A stretch of 64,000 bases of DNA from Paenibacillus ginsengihumi DSM 21568 (GCF_000380965.1 NZ_KB905566.1:18642-82641), one strand, 5' to 3'. Shown: positions 53,799 to 63,859, counted from the first letter of the stretch. Numbers and translations are program-made. The notes: generated by a model not told the origin, from the sequence alone.

Positions 53799-56700
53799 TT
53801 ACTGCTGCTCCTCCAAAATGCTCACCGGGCCATACAGGCCGCCGCTGGGGAACCACTTGCCCCAGTCCGCTTCCAGCTCCTTGCGCTCGCGGCTCCAATA
53901 AGCAATGTCCGCGTTCCCTCCGACAAGACTGGTTGGCCGGCCGATTTCGTAGAACGCGCCGAGCGTGTTCGTCACCCGGATGCGCAGCCGGTGGCTGCCT
54001 TTAGGCAGCGGCCCGAGCGAGAAGCGGTAAGGCCGCCAGAGCCGGACGCCAAGCGGCCGCCCGTCCAGCCAGACCTCAGCCGTGCCGCGGACATGTCCCA
54101 GATCGAGCGCGGCTGCGGCCAATGGCGGCGTGTCCACGACCGTCTCGTATTCCACCGCGCCGCTGTGATGAGGCAGATGGAGCGCGGTCCGCCAATCGCC
54201 GAGCGCCCCTGTCGCCGGAGCCGTTTCGATACGGATCGGCGCCAGCAGCACGGCCGCCTCCGCCAGCGGCCCACCCGGCTCGATCCTTATGGCGGCGACA
54301 GTCCCCGGCGGCTGCGGCGGGCATTCCACCACCCCGCCTCGATGCGGCGTTTCCTTGCCGCCGATCCAGACGCGCATGCTGCCGGCGCATTCGATGCGCA
54401 GCTTTCTCGCGCCGACCGGCAGCGGAAAGCGCAGCCAGACCGGCCGGCCGAGCGCATTGGGGTCCGCTGCGAAGGGAAGCGGCGGCGGGTCGGGAACGGA
54501 GTCGGGCATCAGCCATCCGACGCCGGGGAGCGGGTGAGGTCTGGGGGATATCCAGAGCGACTCCGTCTCGGCGAATGGAAGCACGGAAAAGTGGTGGATG
54601 CCCGGCGCTTCCCCCCGATCGTCCCGCCAATCCACTTCCGTGAAGAAGCTGAGCGTCTCCCCGTCCTGCAGCTCCACGACGCCGTCGGCGAACACCTCCC
54701 CTCTGCCTTCGGGCAGCGCGAAGCGCACTTCGTTGTCTCCGCAGCGCCAAAACGGACTCACATCGACCTCCTCCTGGCCTTGCCGGATATAGGGGTTGAA
54801 ATCGCCGTGCTCGGTCACCTTGACGCCGTTCACATACAGCGCGGCCCGTCCCCGCGCGGCAAAGACGATGCGGACGCGGCGGAACGGCCGGTCCGGCGTA
54901 CAGGCGACGCGCTTCGCGAGGCTCGCGCCGGGATGCGGCTCGCGGACGAACAGCCATTTGGGCAGCGGAGCCCGCGCCTGCCGGTTGACCTCGACCCCGG
55001 CGCGCATGAGCCCTTTGCCGATCGCCTGCGCCTTTAGCCGCAGCTCATTCGCGCCCTGCCGCAGCGCTATCCAGGCCGTCCGCTCCTCCGGACCGCCCGT
55101 CCAGGCGATGTCCTGCCCGTTGACGGTCCCGCTGATATCGGCGTTGCTTTCCGTGCGTATCCAATACATGCCGTCCTCCGGGGCGATCACGAACGTCCGG
55201 GCCCAGGCGGCTTCCCCCTTCGGCACTTCGCCGAGGTTGAGGAAGCGGCGCGGAACGCGGCCCATACGCCCGGCCCAAGAGCGCATGGACAGATCGCCGA
55301 ACACGTTGCTGTACACCTTGCACTCGGCCCGCTCCTCATCGAACGATTCGCCCCGGCATACGTCCCAATAGGCCGCCTCGCTCCACAGGCGCGATGCCCA
55401 GCCGCTATCGTCCAGCGCGGGCTCGTGCCAACCGGCGCTTTCGCCTTCTGTGCTCATCGCGCCCGCCGTTCGCAGCGTGCCGTTTGCCGCGCCTGTTGCG
55501 CGCGACGCGCTCTTCCCGCCGCTTGTTTCCAGCTGCATCCGGACGATGCGGCGGTCGATCGGCAGCATGCCTGACGCCTCCCCGTGCAGGTCGAAATCGC
55601 CGTACCGGTTGTCCAGCGTAGGCACGGCCGCGATGCGCCAGCCGTCTGCAGGCAGCTTGAGCGCTGTGCGCCAGGAAGCCGCCGCATGCGCTGCTATGCG
55701 GGCGGGGAACGGGCCCGCAGCCGCATCGCCTGCGCGCGCCGGCTGCGGGCTCGCGGTCGGCGCGCCTTCCATTGCGGCGGCCGGGGCCTGCTCCGACGCC
55801 TGCGAGGCGGCGGTGCCGGCAGGGCAGACGACGAGTGCGGCAGGCCATGACGCGAAAGGTACGCGCAGCTCGATCCACTCGCCCTCCCGCCGGTAAGGGA
55901 GGGGCTGCGTTTCGCCGCTGAGCGGGTCCCACAGCTCCGGCACGCCTTCCGTCTTCAGCCGGTACACCGCATCCTGCGGCAGCGCCGTATCCGGGGTCGC
56001 CGGCTCGTGCATCCACAGCAGACTGCCGTCGGGCGGCAGCAGGAGGAAAATATCGGCGTCAGGCGTGCGCCGATGAAGCGACGCGCCCGGCCCGGAGACG
56101 GTTGCGGGAGCGCGGTCGGCGGCGACGGAGGCCGCTTCCTCGGGCGTATCGACGTAAATGACGCCGCTCCACGTGCGCTCCTCTGCCGGAACGCCTGCGG
56201 CGACGACCGTCCCGCCGTGGGCCAGCCACGCTTCGACCCGCGCCCGGGCCTCGTCGTCCATCTCCAGCGTTCCGCACAGGATCAGCACGGAAAACCGCTC
56301 GTCCGCGATGCGCAGTGTCCGGCCCTCCGGAATCGCCTTGTGCAGCGCGCTGTCGTCGGCGATATCGAAGTCGATATGCGCCTGCCGCAGCACGCCCGGT
56401 TCCCGGTGATACTGCCGACTCCAGCTGCCGGTTATTCGCCGGTATACGCGCTGAATGTGCGACGCCCGTTCATTCAGCTCCTTGTTGGCCACGCTCATCG
56501 GATGCTCGTTCGGCTTGCCATCCGCCAGCGACAGGTGGCCGCAAATGGCGTAGGAAGGGTAATGAACGGCGACGCCGCACACATGGACGCCTTCGCTGAG
56601 CAGCGAGCATACCCGGCTTACCGTATCCGCAAAGACGGGATAATGCTCGAAGTACGGCTGCCGCCAGCCCGTATCGGGAGGCGCCCATTCCCACCAGCCG

Positions 56701-57791
56701 CCCCGCGTGCTGTAGTACACGGCATGGGGGCTGTACACGGTGGCGCCGGCTTGAATCCACGGAAGCAGCCAATGCATCGTCTCTTCCAGGGTGCCCCCCC
56801 AGCCGCTGGAATGGAACGCCTCGAGAAAAACGCGGGAGCCGGAGCCGCCGTGCAGATGAGCCATGGACGAATGCGGCTTGATCTCGCCGTCCATATCGCT
56901 GCCTGCTGCGTTATACCAGCGGTGCGTCCGGAAATAATCGAGATACAGCCGCTGCGCCCCGTGCGGATCGGCCTTGCGCGCAGGACCGGCCTGGTCGCAG
57001 CAGAGCAGGAGGCCGCGCTCGCGGTGCCATCGTCCGAGCGGAATGAAGAACGCCCGCTCGGCAAGCTCGGCGGCGAGCCGGTACACGCGCCGGCGCACCC
57101 GTTCGTGACCGGGGAGCGGATCGAACAGGGCGGGCAGCAGCGGCAGCAGATCCTCTTGAAACCGCTCCTTGTACAGCTTTGGAAGCTCAGGCGTCCAGAG
57201 CGGCAGCGGAGGCAGCTCGTCCTGAAAGCTGCCGGCGATCGTCGTGCCCAGGTGATGGGGGAAGCGGCGCTCCATCTCGCCATGAACCCGGTCGATCAGC
57301 TCGCCGGCTGCCGCCGGGTCCAGCCAGTTGAAGCCTTGGCGGACGGCGGCATACACTTCGCCGCCCGATTCGAGCAGCACCTGCGCCGATTCGGGCAGCT
57401 CCTCCTGCGGCTGTAAGCGGCGCAGGCGATAGCCCGCTGCCTCGGGGCGCTCGGTGACGATGCGGGCGGGCAGATTGGCCCCGGAGAAGCCGATCTGATC
57501 GTAAAACCAGACGAACATGCCGAGCCGCTCCGCCTCGCGCACGGCGACGCCGAACAGCTGCCACCATTCCTCGCTCCCGTAGGCCGGGCGGTCGCTGACG
57601 CTGCCGTACTGCGGCCCGGTCGGGGACAAGTTGATGATGCCGATATTGCGCAGCCCGCCGTCCCGGAACTTGGCCATCTGCCAGCGGACCCGCTCCTCCG
57701 TCACCTCTTCGGCGCTCCACCACCAGAACGGAACCGGGCCGAAGCGGGGGTCCGGCCGGGCGAAGCCCCTTCTCAGATCACTCACGTTCAA
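53799..57791 (-). CDS. GH106-like glycosidase (probable alpha-L-rhamnosidase)
   Basis: A very large protein of about 1330 residues. The N-terminal catalytic part begins FARPDPRFGPVPFWWWSAEE and RWQMAKFRDGGLRNIGIINL, typical of the Glyco_hydro_106 family, with GTTIAGSFQDELPPLPLWTPE. C-terminal carbohydrate-binding jelly rolls end in the region TAEVWLDGRPLGVRLWRPYRF. No signal peptide is visible, so it probably acts in the cytoplasm on imported oligosaccharides. The TTG at 57791 follows AAGGGGTGG and overlaps the GH78 stop by 14 nt; longer frames run back to 57950. It is the third gene of a minus-strand operon. Confidence 0.78.
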   Translation of the reverse strand: MNVSDLRRGFARPDPRFGPVPFWWWSAEEVTEERVRWQMAKFRDGGLRNIGIINLSPTGPQYGSVSDRPAYGSEEWWQLFGVAVREAERLGMFVWFYDQIGFSGANLPARIVTERPEAAGYRLRRLQPQEELPESAQVLLESGGEVYAAVRQGFNWLDPAAAGELIDRVHGEMERRFPHHLGTTIAGSFQDELPPLPLWTPELPKLYKERFQEDLLPLLPALFDPLPGHERVRRRVYRLAAELAERAFFIPLGRWHRERGLLLCCDQAGPARKADPHGAQRLYLDYFRTHRWYNAAGSDMDGEIKPHSSMAHLHGGSGSRVFLEAFHSSGWGGTLEETMHWLLPWIQAGATVYSPHAVYYSTRGGWWEWAPPDTGWRQPYFEHYPVFADTVSRVCSLLSEGVHVCGVAVHYPSYAICGHLSLADGKPNEHPMSVANKELNERASHIQRVYRRITGSWSRQYHREPGVLRQAHIDFDIADDSALHKAIPEGRTLRIADERFSVLILCGTLEMDDEARARVEAWLAHGGTVVAAGVPAEERTWSGVIYVDTPEEAASVAADRAPATVSGPGASLHRRTPDADIFLLLPPDGSLLWMHEPATPDTALPQDAVYRLKTEGVPELWDPLSGETQPLPYRREGEWIELRVPFASWPAALVVCPAGTAASQASEQAPAAAMEGAPTASPQPARAGDAAAGPFPARIAAHAAASWRTALKLPADGWRIAAVPTLDNRYGDFDLHGEASGMLPIDRRIVRMQLETSGGKSASRATGAANGTLRTAGAMSTEGESAGWHEPALDDSGWASRLWSEAAYWDVCRGESFDEERAECKVYSNVFGDLSMRSWAGRMGRVPRRFLNLGEVPKGEAAWARTFVIAPEDGMYWIRTESNADISGTVNGQDIAWTGGPEERTAWIALRQGANELRLKAQAIGKGLMRAGVEVNRQARAPLPKWLFVREPHPGASLAKRVACTPDRPFRRVRIVFAARGRAALYVNGVKVTEHGDFNPYIRQGQEEVDVSPFWRCGDNEVRFALPEGRGEVFADGVVELQDGETLSFFTEVDWRDDRGEAPGIHHFSVLPFAETESLWISPRPHPLPGVGWLMPDSVPDPPPLPFAADPNALGRPVWLRFPLPVGARKLRIECAGSMRVWIGGKETPHRGGVVECPPQPPGTVAAIRIEPGGPLAEAAVLLAPIRIETAPATGALGDWRTALHLPHHSGAVEYETVVDTPPLAAAALDLGHVRGTAEVWLDGRPLGVRLWRPYRFSLGPLPKGSHRLRIRVTNTLGAFYEIGRPTSLVGGNADIAYWSRERKELEADWGKWFPSGGLYGPVSILEEQQ

Positions 57792-60627
57792 CGATCGCCA
57801 CCCCTTTGCTTTCAGGTAAATAGCTCTCAAACCGATACGTGCCGGAAGCGAGGCGGTAGACGGCGAAGCCGTCTTCAAAACGCATAAGCTCGGCGCCCGG
57901 AGCAGCCACAGCGTCGCCGCTCTCCGGCACCAGCTCCGCAGCCCCGCCACCGCTCAGCGAGGCTAGTTCCGCAGCGCTGTCGCGCTCCAGGACCCGCTCT
58001 GCAGATGCGGCGGGGACATGCACTTCTGCCGTGCAGTTGGCCGGGATGCCCACCTCCATCGTCAGCCGCCCGCCGGCTTCGAGCGACCAACCGCTGCGAA
58101 GAAGTCCAACCGGCAGCCGCAGCTCTGCCCTGGCCTGCTGTATGCCGTCAACGACAGCAGGCTTGATCGCAATCCGGTAGCTCCCCGCGGAAGGATCGAA
58201 GCGGTAATCGATGCCGGCAAGGCCGAAGTACAGCCATTCCTCCAGATGACCGAGCATAAAATGGTTTTGCGATTTGCCGACGGTCGGACCGTCCCACGCT
58301 TCCGTCAGCGTCGTCGCTCCGTGGACGAGCTGGTAGCCGTAGCTCGGATGATCGGTCTGCCGGGCCATCTCGCGGACAATATCCGAGCGGCCGTTGTGCG
58401 CAAGGGCCAGCAGCACGTAGCGGTATCCGACGTCTCCGGCCGTCGTGTGATAGCCCTGGGCGCGGATATCGTCCGCCAGCCGGGCAAGCAGCGCTTCCTT
58501 GTACCGCTCCTCGGCCAGGCCGAGCGCGAGCGGCATCGCGTTGGCCGTGTGGCTGGCCGTGGCGTAGCTCTGCGCGTGCGGGTCGAAAAACGTCTCGTTG
58601 AACGCCGTGCGGACTTGTTCGAAAAGCGCGGCGTACCGGGCGGCATCCTCATGGCGGCCCAGCAGCCCGGCAATGCGGGAAAAAACGTCGACCATATGGC
58701 CGTACATCGCCGTTTCCGTATGCGCGACGGGCGTATTTTGGGCAAAGCCCGGCGTATTCGGCCCGACGTCATACCAGTCCCCGAGGCCGCCGCTGACGAT
58801 ATGCCGCTCTGCGAGCCCGGCAACGTAATCGACGTATGCTTTCATTCCGTCATAATGCTCCGACAAAATGCGAGTATTGCCATAAAACCGGTGCAGGTTC
58901 CAGGCGATCAGCACATAGGCCGCGCCCCACGGGACGGAGTGGCGGAAGCTGTCCCACGGTTCGGCGAACACGACGTACTCGGGCGCCGTCGTCGGCACCA
59001 TACCGCTCGGAAGCTGCGCGTCCCGGATATTTTCCATCGTCTGCACCCACAGCGCCTCGGTATCGTAATTGTAGGCGAGGGCGGGGCCCATCAGATGAAC
59101 CTGCTCCAGCCAGCCGAGCTTCTCGCGGTGCGGGCAATCCGTATACAAGCTTTTCATATTGCTCAAAATCGCCCAATTAATGATTTCGTGCGTCCGGTTC
59201 AGCAGTTCGTCCGAGCATGCGAAGCGGCCGACCGGCGCCGTATCGGGATAAATCATTTTGCCTTCGAGCCGGAGCAGGACAGGGACGCCGCAGCCTGCCC
59301 CGCGACGGCTGCCGACGCCTTCATTAGCGGTAATGCCGGGGTTGACGCCGTCTGGGCCGGCCGCTTTCCCGGGATCGACGCCGGCCGGCACCGCGCCTTC
59401 GATCTGCACATACCGAAAGCCGTAATAGCTGAACCGCGGCGACCAAGTCTCGCGCTCTTGTCCGCCCAAGGTGTAATGGAACCGGTAGGGAGAGCCGGTC
59501 CATTTCTGGTTGACCGTACCGTTGTCCTTTAGCAGCTCGCCGGGGGACAGCACGATGCGCGCGCCTTCTGGTCCGGCTGCTTCGATCTCGACCCAGCCGG
59601 AGAAGTTTTGCCCGAAATCGGCGACGTACACGCCGGGAGCCGGCTGCGTAATGCGGATCGGCTGGAACGTTGCCATCGTTTTCAGCGGCAGCGTCGCCTG
59701 GGCCTTCAGCTTGCCCGCCGGGGCGGGCTGTTCGGCGGCTGGCGCCCAGCGGCCGTTCTCTGCGAATCCGGGCCGGTCCCAACCGTCCTGCACGAGCCGC
59801 GCGTCGTAATCCTCGCCCCCGTAAATGCACGAGAAGGTGATCGGTCCGGGGGCGGCCCGCCAGCTTTCGCTGCTTCCTACCGTCAGCGTCTCCCCGTCGT
59901 TGTACACAATTTCCAGCTGCACGAGGCATTTCGGCCGGCCGAAGGAGCCGTTGAATTTGCTGTAGCGGCCCCCTGTCACATGGTAAAACCCGTTGCCGAG
60001 CATCACGCCGGCGGCGTTCGTCCCCTCATGCAGCATGTCCGTAATATCGTAAACGTTGTACAGGCACGTCTTATGATAGTTCGTCCAGCCCGGCTCCAGC
60101 TCCCGATCGCCGACTTTGCGCCCGTTCAGCCGCAGCTCATAATGGCCGAGGCCGCAGATGTAAGCGCGCGCCCGGGCAACCGGCTTGCTTACGGCGAACT
60201 CATGGCGGAACAGGGGGAGCGCCTCGCGGTCCGGTTCGGCGCAGTCGCCGAGAGGCAGGCCGATCCAGCGGGACGTCCAGTCCCCCGCCTCAAGCAGCGC
60301 CATCTCCCACCATGAAACGCCGCTCTCCGTCATGCGTCCGTCCTGGTCCCATACGTGAACCTTCCAATAATAACGGGCGCGCGATCGAAGCGGCGGTCCG
60401 CCGTATAGCACGTGCACGCAGCGGGATCCCGCCGTGCGGCCGCTGTCCCATACGTCCGCGACGCCTTGCCGCAGGCTGTCCTCGCTTTGCGCCACCAAAA
60501 TCCGGTAGGCCGTTTGGCGCTGCCCCCGTTTCTCGCTGGACGCATAGCTCCATCCGAAGGCCGGGCGGGCGGCGTCGATGCCGAGCGGACATCTTTTGCC
60601 TTCGACATACAGCTCCTCAACCCGCAT
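57778..60627 (-). CDS. GH78 alpha-L-rhamnosidase
   Basis: A 949-residue enzyme that releases alpha-L-rhamnose. N-terminal beta domains (ARYYWKVHVWDQDGRMTESG; YICGLGHYELRLNGRKVGDR) precede the (alpha/alpha)6 barrel with the segments LYTDCPHREKLGWLEQVHLM (catalytic acid region), WALLDWYDVGP-like GGLGDWYDVGPNTPG, and GATTLTEAWDG (catalytic Glu region). The ATG at 60627 lies in the end of the preceding GH43/130-like gene, with which it overlaps by 11 nt. No signal peptide is seen. With GH106 and PL26 members in the window it completes a rhamnogalacturonan pathway. Confidence 0.9.
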   Translation of the reverse strand: MRVEELYVEGKRCPLGIDAARPAFGWSYASSEKRGQRQTAYRILVAQSEDSLRQGVADVWDSGRTAGSRCVHVLYGGPPLRSRARYYWKVHVWDQDGRMTESGVSWWEMALLEAGDWTSRWIGLPLGDCAEPDREALPLFRHEFAVSKPVARARAYICGLGHYELRLNGRKVGDRELEPGWTNYHKTCLYNVYDITDMLHEGTNAAGVMLGNGFYHVTGGRYSKFNGSFGRPKCLVQLEIVYNDGETLTVGSSESWRAAPGPITFSCIYGGEDYDARLVQDGWDRPGFAENGRWAPAAEQPAPAGKLKAQATLPLKTMATFQPIRITQPAPGVYVADFGQNFSGWVEIEAAGPEGARIVLSPGELLKDNGTVNQKWTGSPYRFHYTLGGQERETWSPRFSYYGFRYVQIEGAVPAGVDPGKAAGPDGVNPGITANEGVGSRRGAGCGVPVLLRLEGKMIYPDTAPVGRFACSDELLNRTHEIINWAILSNMKSLYTDCPHREKLGWLEQVHLMGPALAYNYDTEALWVQTMENIRDAQLPSGMVPTTAPEYVVFAEPWDSFRHSVPWGAAYVLIAWNLHRFYGNTRILSEHYDGMKAYVDYVAGLAERHIVSGGLGDWYDVGPNTPGFAQNTPVAHTETAMYGHMVDVFSRIAGLLGRHEDAARYAALFEQVRTAFNETFFDPHAQSYATASHTANAMPLALGLAEERYKEALLARLADDIRAQGYHTTAGDVGYRYVLLALAHNGRSDIVREMARQTDHPSYGYQLVHGATTLTEAWDGPTVGKSQNHFMLGHLEEWLYFGLAGIDYRFDPSAGSYRIAIKPAVVDGIQQARAELRLPVGLLRSGWSLEAGGRLTMEVGIPANCTAEVHVPAASAERVLERDSAAELASLSGGGAAELVPESGDAVAAPGAELMRFEDGFAVYRLASGTYRFESYLPESKGVAIVERE

Positions 60628-61672
60628 CGTTGGCCGCCCTCCAGGCCCTTGTTTCGCTTCCGAACACCGGCTGCGAAGCCGCGACGCTGATCGTGCGGAA
60701 CTCCTTGCCGAAGTTGACGGCCGGATCGCCCTCCCGCGATTTCCTGCAGGCGCAGTAGAAATGGTACAGCACGCCATTATGCGTAATGACAGAAGGCTTA
60801 TGGGCGAACACGGCATCGATGCTGCCCTCTTCGCCGACGCGGAGGATCGGGTCGGGGTATTTGGTCCAGCTCAGCAAATCGCTTGACAGTGCAAGTCCCT
60901 CCTGCGCCTGCTTGTAGTTGTAACCGAAAAAATACATCGCCCATTCGTTCTTATCCGGATTGCGCAGCACGCACGGGTCGCTGACAAAACCGCTGTCCCA
61001 GCGGTCCGGCGAGACGCGCAGCACAGGGTTATTCTCGTAGCGCTGCCATCGCGTCAGATCATGGGACAAGGCGAGGCCGGTCTGCTCGATCCAGCGGCCC
61101 TTGCTTGTATTTTTGGCGTTGTAGAACAAATAAAACGTGCCTTCGTGCTCGACGAGGCATTCCTTGTACAGACCGCCCCGCTCCCAGTCCGCGCCTTCCT
61201 CCGGGGTCAGAATCGGCTCCGGAGAGCGGTGCCACGTCAGCAGCGATTCGTCGTCCGTCCAGGCGATGCCGATTTTTGCCGAACCATTCTCGTAGCCGGC
61301 TGCGGGGTAGGCGTGATAGACGAGCCAATATTTGCCGTCCCATTTTTTGAGTGCGGGCGGAGCTCCGATATCGTTTTCTCTCAAAATCCAGGTGCCGGCA
61401 ATGTTGACCGAATCCCAGCCGGAGCCTTCGTCTCTCCGCAGGATGACGGCCGCATGCTCCCAATGGAGCAGATCGTCGCTCGTGGCGAGCGCGGTCTGAT
61501 ACCCTGTGCCGTCAAAACCGACATACATCATATAGAAACGGTCATTATGCCAAAAAACAAACGGGCAGTCGACCGCGCGTTCGTCGAAACGTCCCGGAAC
61601 ACCGGAGCCCGTCAGGACAGGCCGGCCGAGCTTGTAAGGCGTTAAATACGGATCGATCTTCATCCCCTTCAC
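60617..61672 (-). CDS. Five-bladed-propeller glycosidase (GH43/GH130-like)
   Basis: A 351-residue protein. Repeated blade motifs are visible: FVFWHNDRFYMMYVGFDGTG, YWLVYHAYPAAGYENGSAKI, TFYLFYNAKNTSKGRWIEQT, WAMYFFGYNYKQAQEGLALS and LYHFYCACRKSREGD. This fits the GH43/GH130 clan fold; I cannot tell hydrolase from phosphorylase. It is the first gene of the minus-strand rhamnosidase operon, divergent from an SGNH esterase gene across a 684-nt gap. Confidence 0.82.
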   Translation of the reverse strand: MKGMKIDPYLTPYKLGRPVLTGSGVPGRFDERAVDCPFVFWHNDRFYMMYVGFDGTGYQTALATSDDLLHWEHAAVILRRDEGSGWDSVNIAGTWILRENDIGAPPALKKWDGKYWLVYHAYPAAGYENGSAKIGIAWTDDESLLTWHRSPEPILTPEEGADWERGGLYKECLVEHEGTFYLFYNAKNTSKGRWIEQTGLALSHDLTRWQRYENNPVLRVSPDRWDSGFVSDPCVLRNPDKNEWAMYFFGYNYKQAQEGLALSSDLLSWTKYPDPILRVGEEGSIDAVFAHKPSVITHNGVLYHFYCACRKSREGDPAVNFGKEFRTISVAASQPVFGSETRAWRAANDAG

Positions 61673-62356
61673 GCTCCTTCGCTAGAGGCGGGTCTGCCAT
61701 CGCCTTTCGCCGGGGCGCTGGGCGGCAGCCTCTTTTTTCAAATAGGTTACTACAGCGGTTGCAGGAAATAAGGGGGGAAATATGTCCGATATGTAGGTTG
61801 ATCGCATCATCCCCGCCGCCAGGCGTATTGGCCGCGCGCAAACTGTGGTATAGTATATTCCGCTTCGATGGTAAAAGGAGGAGAGTCGTTGCAGGCCGCC
61901 GGGCATAGGCTGGATCGGTTTTATTCCAGATGTCCCGATGGCGGACCAGTCGCGGCCGGCATGACGTACTGGCTCATCCCTGGCAGCTTGACGAAAAGCG
62001 TACCGCTCCGGCACGAACCTGGAGACGGGGGAGAGTATGCTGCCAGGCTCGATGTTCGGTTGTTCGGCGGCGTGGCATTGACCGCGGCAGGCGCTGCAGC
62101 AGTCCGCGAGCTTAGCTGGCTGATCCGCTCGGCGGTCAATGCGGCACCGCACGCGGCGCGGCAATGCGATTCGATGCTGCTGCCGCAACGTCATGGCCTG
62201 GAACCTTGGGCACGGCGGCTGAGACCGGCTTGCGTCGTCGCTGGGCCGATAGTAGAAGGTGGAGCTTCTGCCAGGGCTCGCAATATCGCAAGACGACCGC
62301 CTCAATGCTTCCGCTTGGCCTGGCCATACAACGACCAATTAAGGAGGAATCAACCG
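61673..62356. other. Divergent intergenic region, nothing recognised
   Basis: About 680 bases between the rhamnosidase operon and the esterase gene. It should hold promoters for both directions, but I see no clear motif. An open frame from 61868 merges with the esterase but has no recognisable product before 62357. Confidence 0.4.
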
Positions 62357-63022
62357 ATGCCGTTCAAGGCGAAGGACAAAATCGTATTTATCGGCGACAG
62401 CATCACCGACAAAGGGAGGAAGAAGGACCCGCTCAAGCTCGGCAGCGGCTACGTCCGGCTCATTCACGACTATCTCATATCCGCTTACCCTTCGCTGTCG
62501 CTCAAGGTTATCAACGAAGGCGTGTCGGGCAATCGCATCATCGACCTGGAAAAAAGATGGCAGATCGACGTCCTCGACCATAAGCCGCAGTGGGTTTCGA
62601 TCTCCATCGGCATCAACGACGTCTGGCGTCAGCTCGACTCGCCGGATATCGAGCAGGTGTATCCCGAGCGGTTCGAGCAAATTTACCGCAGCCTGCTCGA
62701 GCGGACGAGGGCGATTGCCGGCTGCCGTCCGATTTTGATGCAGCCTACCGTCATCAAGGAGTACGCCGATTCGACCGGCAACCGGCTGCTGAAGCCCTAT
62801 GTGGAGGCCGTCGACCGGCTGGCAAAAGAATTCGATGCCGTCCTCGTGCCGACGCACCGAGCTTTTATCGAATTCATCGAATGCGGGACAGGGCACGATC
62901 TTACGACCGACGGCGTACATATGAATTCGCTCGGCGATATGCTGATGGCCGCTACCTGGCTGCAGGCCGTCGCCGGCATCGGCCCGGGAGCCGGTATCGG
63001 AGCCGGGGCCGCGCGAGCGTAG
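62357..63022 (+). CDS. SGNH/GDSL hydrolase (rhamnogalacturonan acetylesterase-like)
   Basis: A 221-residue esterase with all SGNH blocks: block I FIGDSITD (Ser near 13), block II Gly in NEGVSGNRI, block III IGINDVW (Asn), and block V DGVHMNSLGD (Asp and His). Such proteins remove acetyl groups from pectin or xylan oligosaccharides. The ATG at 62357 follows AAGGAGG at a good distance. It is divergent from the rhamnosidase operon. No signal peptide is visible, so it should act in the cytoplasm. Confidence 0.9.
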   Translation: MPFKAKDKIVFIGDSITDKGRKKDPLKLGSGYVRLIHDYLISAYPSLSLKVINEGVSGNRIIDLEKRWQIDVLDHKPQWVSISIGINDVWRQLDSPDIEQVYPERFEQIYRSLLERTRAIAGCRPILMQPTVIKEYADSTGNRLLKPYVEAVDRLAKEFDAVLVPTHRAFIEFIECGTGHDLTTDGVHMNSLGDMLMAATWLQAVAGIGPGAGIGAGAARA

Positions 63023-63132
63023 CTGCGCAGCAATACGGCCGCCGCCTCTGCACAACAACGGCCGCAGTGGATCGAACCCAGAAGCCACAAGCATCCTGCC
63101 GGGGACGAGACGGATTCGATGTCGCGAGGAGA

Positions 63133-63171
63133 GACGCCTGTGACGAGCGATTCCTTTTGTCATCGGTCGTC
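63133..63171 (-). repeat. 39-nt hairpin element, copy 3
   Basis: On the minus strand GACGACCGATGAC ... GTCACAGGCGTC, again 39 nt with the 5' GACG(A)CC arm. It lies 55 nt before repeat copy C, and its flank ATTTTCAATCCCGCAGG matches that of copy 2. Confidence 0.7.
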
Positions 63172-63226
63172 CCCTGCGGGATTGAAAATTCAGCGTGTGG
63201 GTACCGCTGAGTTTTCGGGGAGAGCC

Positions 63227-63438
63227 AGCAAATGTTGTATTTTGTACAACAAAAACGGGGGGATCAACCGCATTAGCTGCTAAATGTTGTAGAAAGTGCA
63301 ACATTTCGGGCGATGTTCCCGAGTTTGAAGCCAATCTCGCCCAAATTGTTGCACAAAATGCAACAATCCCCTTCCTCTGGCACGAAGGATACAGCAAATG
63401 TTGTATTTTTTGCAGGATTTGTCGCCTCATGTGCCCGG
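63227..63438 (+). repeat. Three-dyad dispersed repeat, copy C
   Basis: Dyads at 63233-63251, 63285-63303 and 63347-63365 (the last a perfect TGTTGCA-N5-TGCAACA), with a half-dyad at 63399. Spacing is 52, 62 and 52 bp, identical to copy A. Confidence 0.88.
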
Positions 63439-63666
63439 ATGTTCCTGGGAGGGGCTGCACTAACGCAGAGTTCGAGCGCTAACGCGGAGAGTTCGAACGC
63501 GAACGCGGGGTTCGGAGGCCGCCGCCACTTGCGATCGGCAGATCCGAGCTGCCGGCAATGGATTGTTCGCTTTGCTATATAGCCTTAGACTCACGTTTTG
63601 CTGGGCAGACCCTAAGCTAACGCTAGCCACAGAGCTTATTTCACTCGAAACGCTCGTTTTGAAATT

Positions 63667-63689
63667 TTAACGCAAGTGAGCAGTCTTAT
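63667..63689. repeat. 23-bp WTAAG-N13-CTTAT motif, diverged copy
   Basis: TTAAC-GCAAGTGAGCAGT-CTTAT keeps the length and right end of the motif but has lost the central GAAA run. Confidence 0.4.
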
Positions 63690-63859
63690 TTGGCATTTTT
63701 TCCGCCAGAATCACACTAGCTTTGCAACAAACCTGACATGAAAGAAAATATTCCTATAAATGTATTTTGTTGATTATTTTTTCTGGAAAATCGCAAAAAA
63801 ATCTCCTATTGTAAACGTAGAGGGCGTGTTACCCAATCCGTTTACAAAGGAGACAACAC

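Larger units (their letters stand above)
63023..63859. other. Repeat-bearing intergenic region before a transposase
   Basis: About 840 bases with no gene. It contains hairpin copy 3 (63133-63171, inverted), three-dyad repeat copy C (63227-63438), ACGCAGAGTTCGA-type degenerate repeats after it (about 63470-63520) and a 23-bp motif at 63667-63689. The last 100 bases are AT-rich and probably the left end of an insertion sequence. Confidence 0.6.

Noticed and set aside
61868..62356. N-terminal extension of the SGNH esterase frame
   Set aside because: The strong AAGGAGG lies directly before the ATG at 62357, where the SGNH fold begins; the extension has no family similarity.
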